Source of the DNA: Nocardia mexicana NBRC 108244
Lineage (GTDB): Bacteria > Actinomycetota > Actinomycetes > Mycobacteriales > Mycobacteriaceae
Length of the DNA stretch: 64,000 nt
Assembly: GCF_001613165.1 (NCBI RefSeq)
Contig: NZ_BDBV01000033.1
Coordinates: forward strand, 35,279 to 99,278
Direction: 5' to 3'
Positions 51,225 through 59,353 of the stretch are shown here, one piece after another (within the stretch, counting starts at the first letter, position 1; each line of letters starts with the position of its first letter). The translations under genes and the position numbers were made by a program. Below the pieces are notes generated by a model, which worked only from the letters and a program-made list of their open reading frames with translations, was not told the origin of the DNA and searched no databases.

Positions 51225-52805
51225 ATGATGAGCAATCAGGTGCACACCTCCTCCGGAATCCCGCTGGAGCCGGTCTACGGGCCGGACGACCGGCGTGGTG
51301 ATCCGCCCCCGCCGGGTGCCTATCCGTTCACCCGCGGCAACTACTCGACCGGCTACCGGGGGCGGCTGTGGACGTTCCGGCAGTACTCCGGCTTCGGCAC
51401 CGCCGAGGAGTCCAATCAGCGCTACCGCTACCTGCTGGAGCAGGGCGGTACCGGACTGTCGGTGGCGCTGGACCTGCCCACCCAATGTGGTTACGACTCA
51501 GACGATCCCGAGGTCGGTGAGGAGGTCGGCCGGGTCGGCGTCGCCGTGGACACGCTCGCAGACGCCGAGGTGCTGTTCGACGGCATCCCGCTGGACAGGA
51601 TCAGTACCAGCTTCACCATCAACGGCACCGCGGCCATCCTGCTGGCGTTCTACGTCGCGGCGGCGGAGAAGAAGGGCGTGTCGCGCGAAAAGCTCACCGG
51701 CACAATCCAGAACGACATCCTCAAGGAGTACGCCTCGCGCGGCACCTGGATCTGGCCGCCGGAACCGTCGCTGCGGCTGATCGCCGACACCATCGAATTC
51801 TGCGCCGCCGAGGTGCCCCGGTTCAACGCGATCTCGGTGGCGGGCGCGCATTTTCGCGACGCCGGCGCGAATGCCGTGCAGGAGATGGCGTTCACGCTCG
51901 CCGACGGAGTCACCTACTGCGACACCGTGATCGCGCGCGGCCGCATGACCGTCGACCAGTTCGCGCCGCAGATCTCGTTCTTCTTCTACACCCACGGCGA
52001 TTTCTTCGAGGAGGTCGCGAAATACCGTGCGGGACGGCGACGCTGGGCCACCATCGTGCGCGAGCGGTACGGCGCGACGACCGACAAGGCGTCGATGTTC
52101 CGGTTCGGGTGTGTGGCGGGCGGCGCGTCGCTGTACGCGCCGCAGGCGCAGAACAATCTGGTGCGGGTGGCCTACGAGTCGCTGGCCGCGGTGCTCGGCG
52201 GCGTGCAGTCGATGTTCACCGCCGCGTGGGACGAGCCGTTCGCACTGCCGAGCGAGGAGTCGGCGACGCTGGCGCTGCGCACGCAGCAGATCCTCGCCTA
52301 CGAGACCGGGGTGACCCGGGTGGCCGATCCGCTCGGCGGCTCCTATTTCGTGGAGGCGCTCACCGACGCGACCGAGGCCCGGATCGTCGAGATCATGGAC
52401 GATCTGGAGCGGCAGGGCGGCATGGTGCGGTGCATCGAGGACGGATACCTGCAGGGACTGATCGCCGACGAGGCGTATCGGGTGCACCAGGCGGTGGAGT
52501 CCGGCGAGCGTCCGGTGGTGGGGGTGAACCGGTTCGTGTCCGATGAGCCCGCACCCGATATCGGCACCTACGAACTGGATGCCGACGGCCGCGAACGGCA
52601 ATTGAAGCGGCTGGCCCGGGTGAAGGCCGAACGCGACTCCGCGGCGGTGCGTGACACCCTCACCGCGCTGTCGTTCGCCGCGGAGGGAGACGAGAATCTG
52701 ATGCACCGCCTGATCGATTGCGCCAACGCCTACTGCACCGTCGGCGAGATCACCGCGACGCTGAAATCCGTGTGGGGCGAATTCCGGCAACCGGTGGTGT
52801 TCTGA
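51225..52805 (+). CDS. B12-dependent acyl-CoA mutase, large (substrate-binding) subunit
   Basis: A 526-aa methylmalonyl-CoA-mutase-type catalytic subunit (TIM barrel) without its cobalamin domain, which is encoded next door. Key residues compared with Propionibacterium MCM from memory: Tyr40, Arg47, Thr50, Arg52, Tyr54 (MCM Tyr75, Arg82, Thr85, Arg87, Tyr89), Arg172 (MCM Arg207, carboxylate contact) and His209 (MCM His244) are kept. However, MCM Tyr243 is Ala208 (VAGAHF), and the HSQTSG block is GCVAGG, losing MCM His328 and Gln330. QSLHTNS is QSMFTAA. So it likely rearranges a carboxylated acyl-CoA larger than methylmalonyl-CoA. ATG 51225 or 51228. Confidence 0.9.
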   Translation: MMSNQVHTSSGIPLEPVYGPDDRRGDPPPPGAYPFTRGNYSTGYRGRLWTFRQYSGFGTAEESNQRYRYLLEQGGTGLSVALDLPTQCGYDSDDPEVGEEVGRVGVAVDTLADAEVLFDGIPLDRISTSFTINGTAAILLAFYVAAAEKKGVSREKLTGTIQNDILKEYASRGTWIWPPEPSLRLIADTIEFCAAEVPRFNAISVAGAHFRDAGANAVQEMAFTLADGVTYCDTVIARGRMTVDQFAPQISFFFYTHGDFFEEVAKYRAGRRRWATIVRERYGATTDKASMFRFGCVAGGASLYAPQAQNNLVRVAYESLAAVLGGVQSMFTAAWDEPFALPSEESATLALRTQQILAYETGVTRVADPLGGSYFVEALTDATEARIVEIMDDLERQGGMVRCIEDGYLQGLIADEAYRVHQAVESGERPVVGVNRFVSDEPAPDIGTYELDADGRERQLKRLARVKAERDSAAVRDTLTALSFAAEGDENLMHRLIDCANAYCTVGEITATLKSVWGEFRQPVVF

Positions 52806-53215
52806 TGAGCACCCCGCCGCCCGCGCGCGTGCTGGTCGCCAAGCCCGGCCTCGACGGTCACGATCGCGGTGCCAAGATCGTGGCCCGCACGCTGCGCGAT
52901 GCCGGATTCGAGGTGGTGTACACCGGAATTCGGCAGCGCGTGGAGGACATCGTGTCGATCGCGCTGCAAGAGGACGTGGCGGTGGTGGGCCTGAGCATCC
53001 TCTCGGGTGCGCATATCGCCCTCACCACGAGGGTGGTGGACGCCCTGCGCGCCGCCGACGCGGACGATATCGCGGTGGTCGTGGGCGGCACCATCCCGCA
53101 GGCCGACGTGCCGCGCCTGCTGGAAGCCGGTGCGGCCGCGGTCTTTCCGACGAGCACGCCGCTGGACACGCTCGTCGCGGAGATCCGCAAGCTGACCGGG
53201 GCCAGGGCTGTATGA
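52805..53215 (+). CDS. B12-dependent acyl-CoA mutase, small (cobalamin-binding) subunit
   Basis: A 136-aa Rossmann-like B12-binding domain. The base-off/His-on signature is complete: DGHDRGAK (Asp-x-His-x2-Gly) around residue 17-24, followed by GLSILSGAH and VVVGGTIPQAD, and a final FPTSTPLD. Its ATG overlaps the large-subunit stop (TGATG), so the two are made together and form the holoenzyme. The GTPase chaperone MeaB is encoded 9 kb downstream at 62325. Confidence 0.95.
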   Translation: MSTPPPARVLVAKPGLDGHDRGAKIVARTLRDAGFEVVYTGIRQRVEDIVSIALQEDVAVVGLSILSGAHIALTTRVVDALRAADADDIAVVVGGTIPQADVPRLLEAGAAAVFPTSTPLDTLVAEIRKLTGARAV

Positions 53216-53285
53216 AACACGCGCTCGACGACAGCGGACAGTGCTGTCGGTGCCGGGTCTCGAATTCACGCGGTTGGGAGAGACA

Positions 53286-54242
53286 GTGCGCATCGGAGTG
53301 ATGATCGGGCCGGAGAAGGGTGACTCCGCGCGCAAGCTGGAGCGGATGCTGCGCGATATCGAGTGGGCCGAATCGGCCGGACTGGATATGGCGTGGATTC
53401 CGCAGGTGCCCAACGACTTCGACGCGTTGATCACGATCGCGGCGATGGGGTTGCGCACCTCGCGCATCGAACTGGGCACCGCGGTCGTGCCGTTGCAGGC
53501 GCAGCATCCCGTCGCGCTGGCGCGCCAGGCGCTGTCGGCGCAGGCGGCGGCCGGGGGGCGGCTGGCGCTGGGCGTCGGGCCGTCGCACCACTGGATCGTC
53601 CGCGACATGCTCGGCCTGCCCTACGACCGTCCCGCCGCCTACACCCGCGACTATCTCGATGTGCTGAATACGGCTCTGCGCGGCCCGGGGCCGGTCGACG
53701 TGGAGAACGAGACCTTCACGGTGCACAATCCGCTCGAGCTCGGCCCGGTCGCGCCGGTGCCGGTGCTGGTCGCCGCCCTCGGCCCGGTCATGCTGCGGAT
53801 CGCGGGGGAGCGGACCGACGGCACCGTGCTGTGGATGGCCGACGAGCGCGCCATCGCCGAGCATATCGCGCCGAAGATCACCAAGGCGGCCGCCGACGCC
53901 GGTCGCCCCGCCCCGCGCATTGTCGCCGGGCTGCCCGTATGTCTGTGTGCCCGAAGCGAAATCGACGAGGCCAAGGCCCGGGCCAACCGCATCCTCGGCG
54001 AGGCCGAGGTATCCCCCAACTACCAGCGCCTGCTGGAGCAGGGCGACTCCCGCGACATCGGCGACCTCTGCCTCGCGGGCGACGAGGAGACCATCGCCGC
54101 GGGCCTGCGCCGCTACACCGAAGCAGGCGCCACCGACCTCTCGGTACGCCTGCTCCCCATCGGCGACACCCGCGACGAGCTGATCGCCTCCAAACGCCGA
54201 ACCCGCGACACCATCGCCCGCCTGGCCACCGAATTACGTTGA
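53286..54242 (+). CDS. Luciferase-like (LLM) oxidoreductase, possibly F420-dependent
   Basis: A 318-aa luciferase-fold protein: VRIGVMIGPEKGD at the start, LDMAWIPQVPNDFDAL, RIELGTAVVPLQAQHPVALA, GGRLALGVGPSHHWIV, PVLVAALGPVMLRIAGERTDG. The MRIGVMIG start and compact length resemble the actinobacterial F420-dependent subgroup; cofactor use cannot be proven by eye. GTG 53286 follows TTGGGAGAG. Third gene of the mutase operon, so it probably oxidises or reduces a related intermediate. Confidence 0.88.
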   Translation: MRIGVMIGPEKGDSARKLERMLRDIEWAESAGLDMAWIPQVPNDFDALITIAAMGLRTSRIELGTAVVPLQAQHPVALARQALSAQAAAGGRLALGVGPSHHWIVRDMLGLPYDRPAAYTRDYLDVLNTALRGPGPVDVENETFTVHNPLELGPVAPVPVLVAALGPVMLRIAGERTDGTVLWMADERAIAEHIAPKITKAAADAGRPAPRIVAGLPVCLCARSEIDEAKARANRILGEAEVSPNYQRLLEQGDSRDIGDLCLAGDEETIAAGLRRYTEAGATDLSVRLLPIGDTRDELIASKRRTRDTIARLATELR

Positions 54243-54297
54243 CCACCATGCCTACCCCCACCACCCCAGCGGTTCTTGCCGCGGCAGCCCCACTTGA

Positions 54298-54319
54298 TTT
54301 CCCGGCATGCTTTTGGCCG
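54298..54319. repeat. Dispersed repeat, copy 2
   Basis: Contains the 17-mer TTTCCCGGCATGCTTTT followed by GGCCG, matching the repeat at 8654, in the 103-bp gap between the luciferase-like and CoA-transferase genes. The arms are less symmetric here (TTCCCGGC against GCCGCGAA). Confidence 0.55.
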
Positions 54320-54345
54320 CGAACCGCTAACGGCAGGGCGTCGCG

Positions 54346-55392
54346 GTGACAGCGAACAGGGCTGGGCCGCTGGCCGGGATTCGAATTCTCGAGGTCGGCA
54401 CGATGCTGGCCGGGCCATACGCGACGATGATGTTGGCCGACCTCGGCGCCGAGGTCACCAAGCTGGAGCCTGCGGGTGGGGACATCTCCCGGCAGGTGAG
54501 TGACAGCTATTTCGCCAGCCTCAATCGCGGAAAGCGCAGTGTCCGAATCGATCTGGGGACGGATTCGGGCCGGGCACGGCTCGGTGAACTGGTCGCGCGG
54601 TCCCATGCGCTGCTGGTGAATCTGAAGCCGTCCGCGATCCGGCGGCTCGGGCTCACCTACGACGCGCTGCGGGAGTTCAACGAGAAGATCGTGTGCGTGG
54701 CGATCACCGGCTACGGCCTGCACGGTGGCGACGATCCGGCCTTCGACTACGTGATCCAGGCGGCGGCTGGGATCGCCGCTCTCACCGGCGATCCCACCGG
54801 GCCGCCGACCTTGCCGGGCTATTCCTCCGCGGACAATTCGACCGGACTGACCGCGGCGCTGGGCCTGCTGGCGCAGATCGTCTCCGGTCGCGGCGGGCAG
54901 ATCGATGTCTCGCTCTACGAGGTCATGCTCTCCCAACTCAACTACCACGCCGCCGCCTACCTCAACGACGGCAAGCGACCGCGGCGCAGGCCGTTCGGCG
55001 CGCATTCGTATTACGTTCCCGCGCAGATCTTTCCGACCTCGCACGGCCACCTGGCCTTGTTCATCACCCACGACGGTTTCTGGAAGAGTTTCGCCGCCGA
55101 GGCCGGTGTCACCGGATTCGAGCGGATGGCCGACCGGGTCGCGCGCCGCGAGGAGGTCCTGGCGGCGGTCACCACGGCGCTGGCCGCCGATACCGCGTCC
55201 GGCTGGGAGGCCCGGCTGCGCCCGCTCGGCATTCCGGCGGCGGCGGTCCGCGAACTTCCGGAGGCCCTGGACACCAGCCCGGACGCTGTCGTCAGCGCGG
55301 GGGACCATCGGCTGGTCGGCAGCCCGATCCGGATCGCGGGGTACCGCCCCGAATACCGGCCGCCCCCGCGGCTCGGTGAGCATGGTGGCTGA
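54346..55392 (+). CDS. CoA-transferase family III (CaiB/BaiF)
   Basis: A 348-aa single-domain family III CoA-transferase, somewhat short for the family (about 380-400). ILEVGTMLAGPYATMMLADL, LGAEVTKLEPAGGD, LNRGKRSVRIDL, and the catalytic-Asp segment SADNSTGLTAALGLL (Asp about 165). GTG 54346 has only a weak Shine-Dalgarno. Lies in the mutase operon after the repeat at 54298. It may return CoA to a pathway acid or activate a branched acid, including racemase-type chemistry. Confidence 0.9.
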   Translation: MTANRAGPLAGIRILEVGTMLAGPYATMMLADLGAEVTKLEPAGGDISRQVSDSYFASLNRGKRSVRIDLGTDSGRARLGELVARSHALLVNLKPSAIRRLGLTYDALREFNEKIVCVAITGYGLHGGDDPAFDYVIQAAAGIAALTGDPTGPPTLPGYSSADNSTGLTAALGLLAQIVSGRGGQIDVSLYEVMLSQLNYHAAAYLNDGKRPRRRPFGAHSYYVPAQIFPTSHGHLALFITHDGFWKSFAAEAGVTGFERMADRVARREEVLAAVTTALAADTASGWEARLRPLGIPAAAVRELPEALDTSPDAVVSAGDHRLVGSPIRIAGYRPEYRPPPRLGEHGG

Positions 55393-55421
55393 AATGTCCT
55401 CGTAGCGACAAGGAGTCGGCA

Positions 55422-56258
55422 GTGGTTCGCGACGTTCTGGTAGTGATCGGCACCGGTGGGATGGGGCGCGCGATCGCCCGGCGGCAGGGCGGCGGCCGGC
55501 ATGTGCTGCTCGCGGATTTCGACGAGGCCGCGCTGCGGGAGTTCGCGGGCACTATGGAGGACGAGGGGCACCTCGTCACGACCGCGCCCGTGGACGTCGG
55601 CTCCCGCGAGTCGGTGGCGGAGCTGGCGGCGAAGGCGGCCTCCCTCGGGTCGGTCACGCAGATCGTGCACACCGCCGGGCTCTCCCCGTCGCAGGCGCCG
55701 GTGGCGGCGATTCTGCGGGTGGATCTCGTCGGCGTCGGCCTGGTGCTGGAGGAGTTCGGCCGCATCGTCGCGCGCGGCGGGGCGGGCGTCGTGATCGCGA
55801 GCATGGGCGGCTACCTCGGCGTCCTGTCCGCCGAGCACGAAACGGCCTTGGCGACAACCGCGGTCGACGATCTGCTGGGCCTGCCCTTCCTGGCATCGGA
55901 CGCGGTGACCGACCCGGGGTTCGCCTACGCCCTCGCCAAACGCGCGAATCATCTGCAGGTTCGCGCGGCCAGCGGGGCCTGGGGCGCGCGGGGCGCCCGG
56001 ATCAACTCGATCAGCCCCGGCATCATCTCCACCCCGATGGGACGCCAGGAGCTGGCCTCGGAGTCCGGGGCGGGCATGCGCGCCATGATCGACATGTCGG
56101 CGACGGGACGGGCGGGCACGCCGGACGATATCGCCGCCGCGGCGGCCTACCTGCTCGGCCCGGACGCGTCGTTCGTCACCGGCACCGACCTCCTGGTCGA
56201 CGGCGGGGTGGTCGCGGCCGTCGCCGCCGCGGCGGTGCGGGCGGCGGCTCACTCGTAG
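55422..56258 (+). CDS. SDR oxidoreductase
   Basis: A 278-aa short-chain dehydrogenase with an abbreviated nucleotide motif (VVIGTGGMGRAIARR), VLLADFDEAAL, HTAGLSP, IASMGGYLG, YALAKRAN (Tyr-x3-Lys) and FVTGTDLLVDGG. The strict TGxxxGxG is replaced by IGTGGMGRA. GTG start with AAGGAG. It ends in a 10-bp convergent overlap with the reductase gene. The loop between catalytic Ser and Tyr is long, as in acetoacetyl/3-alpha-HSD relatives. Confidence 0.88.
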   Translation: MVRDVLVVIGTGGMGRAIARRQGGGRHVLLADFDEAALREFAGTMEDEGHLVTTAPVDVGSRESVAELAAKAASLGSVTQIVHTAGLSPSQAPVAAILRVDLVGVGLVLEEFGRIVARGGAGVVIASMGGYLGVLSAEHETALATTAVDDLLGLPFLASDAVTDPGFAYALAKRANHLQVRAASGAWGARGARINSISPGIISTPMGRQELASESGAGMRAMIDMSATGRAGTPDDIAAAAAYLLGPDASFVTGTDLLVDGGVVAAVAAAAVRAAAHS

Positions 56259-57259
56259 TCGACGCTGATCGACGCCGTATCCGGCACGGCCTGGCAGGTC
56301 AGGACGTAGCCGTCCGCCAGCTCGTCGTCGGTCAGGGCATTGTTCTGCCGCAGCGAAGCGCTGCCCTCGGTCACCTTGGCGATGCAGGTCGCGCAGTTGC
56401 CCTGCTCGCAAGAGAACGGCGGCGTGAGCCCCGCCCGCCGCGCACTCTCCAACAGCGTCTCGCCCTCCTTACGCGGCACCGTCTTCTTCTTGCGATTCAG
56501 AATGATGGTGACCGTCCCCGGCGCCGCCTCCGGAGTGTCTCCCAGCCCATCCTGGTCGGACCGCGGCGCCGCCGGAGCGCCGAACCGCTCGCTGAACACC
56601 AGTCCCGGGCCCGGCACCGCCAGCTCCACCATCTCCATGAAAGCCTCTGGGCCACAGACATAGTGGTCGGCATGGCCGTCGGCGCCGATGAACGCGCGCA
56701 CGGCCGCGGCATCGAGGAAGCCCCCGTCGGAATCCAGGTGCCGCACCACCTCCAGCCGGTCCGGATGGTCCCGGACCAGCTCATCCAGCACCGCCCCGAA
56801 AATCACGGCATCGGCGTCGCGGTCCGCGCACAGCAGCCGGATCCGCCGCCCCGTGGTGGCGAGCGCGCACTTGGTGAGCGAGAGGATGGGGGTGATGCCG
56901 CTGCCGCCGCTGAACATGAGCAGCGGCACCTCGGCCTCCCGCAGGCAGAACCGGCCCGCCGCGCCGGACATCTGCACCTCGTCGCCCTCGGCGAGGTTGT
57001 CCAGCAGCCAGTTCGAGACCTTGCCTCCCGGAACGCGTTTGACGGTCGTCATCAGCTCGTCGTCGGTCTCCGGCGCGCTGGACATCGAGTAGGAGCGGAA
57101 CAGCGCGGTGCCGTCCACCGGCACCCGGAACGTGCAGAACTGCCCGGCCCGGTAGGCGATCGGACCGTCGTGCGGCGCGAGCACGAACGTGCGGGCGTCG
57201 ACGCTCTCCTTCACGATCCGGGTCACGGTCGCCCGCTGGAAAAACGAGGGTCTCGCCAT
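56249..57259 (-). CDS. Ferredoxin-NAD(P) reductase with C-terminal 2Fe-2S domain (KshB/PaaE-like)
   Basis: A 336-aa iron-sulfur flavoprotein: FAD domain (RAGQFCTFRV, RSYSMSSAP), NAD domain (LMFSGGSGITPILSL, YVCGPEAFMEM) and plant-type ferredoxin (CEQGNCATC with distal LTCQAVP). It reduces oxygenases such as KshA or ring-1,2-CoA epoxidases. No oxygenase partner of either type lies in the window; the Rieske protein at 10238 is too small. ATG 57259 is chosen because AGGAGG lies nine bases upstream, whereas ATG 57268 abuts it. Control probably shares the palindrome at 57297. Confidence 0.92.
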   Translation of the reverse strand: MARPSFFQRATVTRIVKESVDARTFVLAPHDGPIAYRAGQFCTFRVPVDGTALFRSYSMSSAPETDDELMTTVKRVPGGKVSNWLLDNLAEGDEVQMSGAAGRFCLREAEVPLLMFSGGSGITPILSLTKCALATTGRRIRLLCADRDADAVIFGAVLDELVRDHPDRLEVVRHLDSDGGFLDAAAVRAFIGADGHADHYVCGPEAFMEMVELAVPGPGLVFSERFGAPAAPRSDQDGLGDTPEAAPGTVTIILNRKKKTVPRKEGETLLESARRAGLTPPFSCEQGNCATCIAKVTEGSASLRQNNALTDDELADGYVLTCQAVPDTASISVDYE

Positions 57260-57296
57260 GAACCGCATCCTCCTGGTAGACAGATTCTAGTAAGAT

Positions 57297-57311
57297 GAGA
57301 ATTACATTCTC
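57297..57311. promoter_or_regulatory. Operator palindrome GAGAAT-N3-ATTCTC (before second dehydrogenase pair)
   Basis: Perfect copy with centre TAC, identical to the site at 2080-2094, in the 117-bp divergent gap between the KshB-like reductase (minus) and the acyl-CoA dehydrogenase pair (plus). Confidence 0.75.
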
Positions 57312-57376
57312 ACTCACGAGACGGGATCTCTCAATATGTTCTGGAGCACCGGTTCGCCGAGCCCGCGAGGAGCGCT

Positions 57377-58276
57377 ATGGATGTCCGCCTGAGCAGCGAA
57401 CAGCGGCAACTGCGCGATGCCGCGGCCAAACTGGCCGACGACCTGGGCCCCGGCTCGGTCGCCGACCTGGACGACGAGGTCCGTCGCGCCCGGCTGGAGC
57501 GCGCGGTGGACACCGCGGGCTGGCGCACATTGCGCACCGACGGCGCCTCCGGCGTCGAAGTCGCGATCGTGGCCGAGGAATTCGGCCGCGGACTGGTCGA
57601 TATCGCATTCCTCGGCCCGGTGCTGGCCGACGGCCTGCGGGTACGGCCCGAGGGCGGCGGCTGGACGATCGGGATCGGCGACCGCGCCATCGATGCCCGT
57701 GGCAGCAGTCGCGCGCTGATCGTCGACGGCGCGCGCATCCGGGCGGCGGCCCTCGGCTGGGTCGTGCCCGGCGCCGATCTGACTCGCCAAACAGCCGCGC
57801 TGACAGGCGAATTCGAGCCGGTGGGGGAGCTGTCGCCGGACGAGGCCGGGCGCTGGCGTGCCCTCGCCGTCACCGTGACCACCGCCGATCTGCTCGGAAC
57901 TGCCCGCGGCGCACAGGATCTCGCTGTCGACTACGCCAAGATGCGCGAACAGTACGGCAGCACCATCGGGTCCTATCAGGCCGTGGCGCATCTGCTGGCG
58001 GAGAATCAGGCGCTGATCGAGGGCGCGATCAGCGTGCTCCGGCACGCCGCCTGGGCGGTCGACGAACTGCCGACCGCCGCGGCGCTGGAGGCGGCGCGCA
58101 TCGCCAAGGTCTACACCGCCCGCGTGGCCCGCACCGTCTGCGAGGCGTCGATTCAGGTCCACGGCGGTATCGGCAACACCTGGGACTGCCTGGCGCACGT
58201 CTTTCTGCGCCGGGCGCTGGTCTCGGCCGAACTGTTCCCCGTCGCGTTGCAGGAGATCGATCTTGGACTTTCGTGA
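57377..58276 (+). CDS. Acyl-CoA dehydrogenase, short subunit of a pair (2)
   Basis: A 299-aa truncated-looking acyl-CoA dehydrogenase. The C-terminal domain is recognisable (LAVDYAKMREQYGSTIGSYQ, AVAHLLAENQALIEGA, IQVHGGIGNTWDCLAHVFLRR), while the middle beta-domain is short. It overlaps the long partner by 14 bp, the same architecture as 2134/3116, and is probably the non-catalytic or half-site subunit of a heterotetrameric FadE. ATG 57377 follows GAGGAG. Confidence 0.88.
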   Translation: MDVRLSSEQRQLRDAAAKLADDLGPGSVADLDDEVRRARLERAVDTAGWRTLRTDGASGVEVAIVAEEFGRGLVDIAFLGPVLADGLRVRPEGGGWTIGIGDRAIDARGSSRALIVDGARIRAAALGWVVPGADLTRQTAALTGEFEPVGELSPDEAGRWRALAVTVTTADLLGTARGAQDLAVDYAKMREQYGSTIGSYQAVAHLLAENQALIEGAISVLRHAAWAVDELPTAAALEAARIAKVYTARVARTVCEASIQVHGGIGNTWDCLAHVFLRRALVSAELFPVALQEIDLGLS

Positions 58277-59351
58277 TTCCCCGCAGGAGGCCGAGTTCCG
58301 GGCGCGTCTGCGCGACTGGCTGGCCGAGAACGCGGACCGGTTCCCGACCTCCGGCGACGAATACTGGGCACGACAGGGCGACTGGCATCAGGCGCTGTAC
58401 GCGGCCGGATTCTTCGGATCGTCCTGGCCGAAGGAATTCGGCGGCCACGAACTGCCCCCGGTCTACGACGTGATCGTGGACGAGGAGCTGGCTCGCGCCG
58501 GTGCCCCGCCCAGGCCCAGCCTGGGCTACTTGGTGCAGGGCCTGGGCCGCCACGGCGGCAGGGAACTGCAGCAACGGTTCCTGCCGGGCATGATCAACGG
58601 CACCGAACGCTGGTGTCAGGGGTTCAGCGAACCGGGCGCCGGTTCGGATCTGGCCTCGCTGACGACCACCGCGACCCGCGACGGCGACGACTACGTCGTG
58701 CACGGCCACAAGATCTGGACCAGCTACTCCGATGTCGCCGACTGGTGTCTGCTGCTGGCCCGGACCGATCCGGATGTGCCTCGGCACAAAGGTATTTCGG
58801 CGTTCGTCATCGCGATGAAGCAGCCCGGTGTCGAGCAGCGGCCGCTGCGGATGATCAGCGGCGTCACCCGCGAATTCGGGCAGGTGCGCTTCGACGGGGC
58901 GAGGGTGCCCGCGGCGCAGCTGGTGGGCGCGCCCGGCGACGGCTGGAAGCTGGCCATGACGGTCGTCGGGCACGAACGTGAGCCCGCCACACTGGGTTAC
59001 GCGGCCCGGTACGCAAAGCTGGTGCGGCAGTTGGCCTCCCGGCTCGACGGCCCGGCTCCGGACGACCTCGCCTGGGCCGCGGTGCAGACCGAGATGCTGC
59101 GATTGCACGTGCGCCGCAGGCTGTCCGAACAGCTCGACGGTGTGGTGCACGGACCCGACGGATCGTTGGACAAACTGCTCATGACCTGGGTTGACCAGGC
59201 CGTCGGGCATGCGGCGCTCGCCGTTACCGGCACGGGCGATCCCGAACTGCTGGGCAGCTACTTCTACAGCCGCGCACAGAGCGTCATGGGCGGCACCTCG
59301 CAGATCCAGAAGAACATCATCGCCTCCCGCATCCTCGGACTAGGAGTCTGA
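58263..59351 (+). CDS. Acyl-CoA dehydrogenase, long subunit of a pair (2)
   Basis: A 362-aa acyl-CoA dehydrogenase: WCQGFSEPGAGSDLASLTTT, VHGHKIWTSYSDVADW, VRFDGARVPAAQLVGAPGDGW, and SVMGGTSQIQKNIIASRIL at the C-terminus. Starts at TTG 58263 with AGGAG upstream, within the end of the short subunit. Likely forms the catalytic half of the pair and desaturates an acyl-CoA later hydrated by the crotonase that follows after 2 bp. Confidence 0.92.
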   Translation: MDFRDSPQEAEFRARLRDWLAENADRFPTSGDEYWARQGDWHQALYAAGFFGSSWPKEFGGHELPPVYDVIVDEELARAGAPPRPSLGYLVQGLGRHGGRELQQRFLPGMINGTERWCQGFSEPGAGSDLASLTTTATRDGDDYVVHGHKIWTSYSDVADWCLLLARTDPDVPRHKGISAFVIAMKQPGVEQRPLRMISGVTREFGQVRFDGARVPAAQLVGAPGDGWKLAMTVVGHEREPATLGYAARYAKLVRQLASRLDGPAPDDLAWAAVQTEMLRLHVRRRLSEQLDGVVHGPDGSLDKLLMTWVDQAVGHAALAVTGTGDPELLGSYFYSRAQSVMGGTSQIQKNIIASRILGLGV

Positions 59352-59353
59352 CC

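Noticed and set aside
51225..53215. Annotation as methylmalonyl-CoA mutase
   Set aside because: Several otherwise invariant pocket residues differ (Tyr243, His328, Gln330 equivalents) and the context is not propionate metabolism; only the general mutase call is safe.
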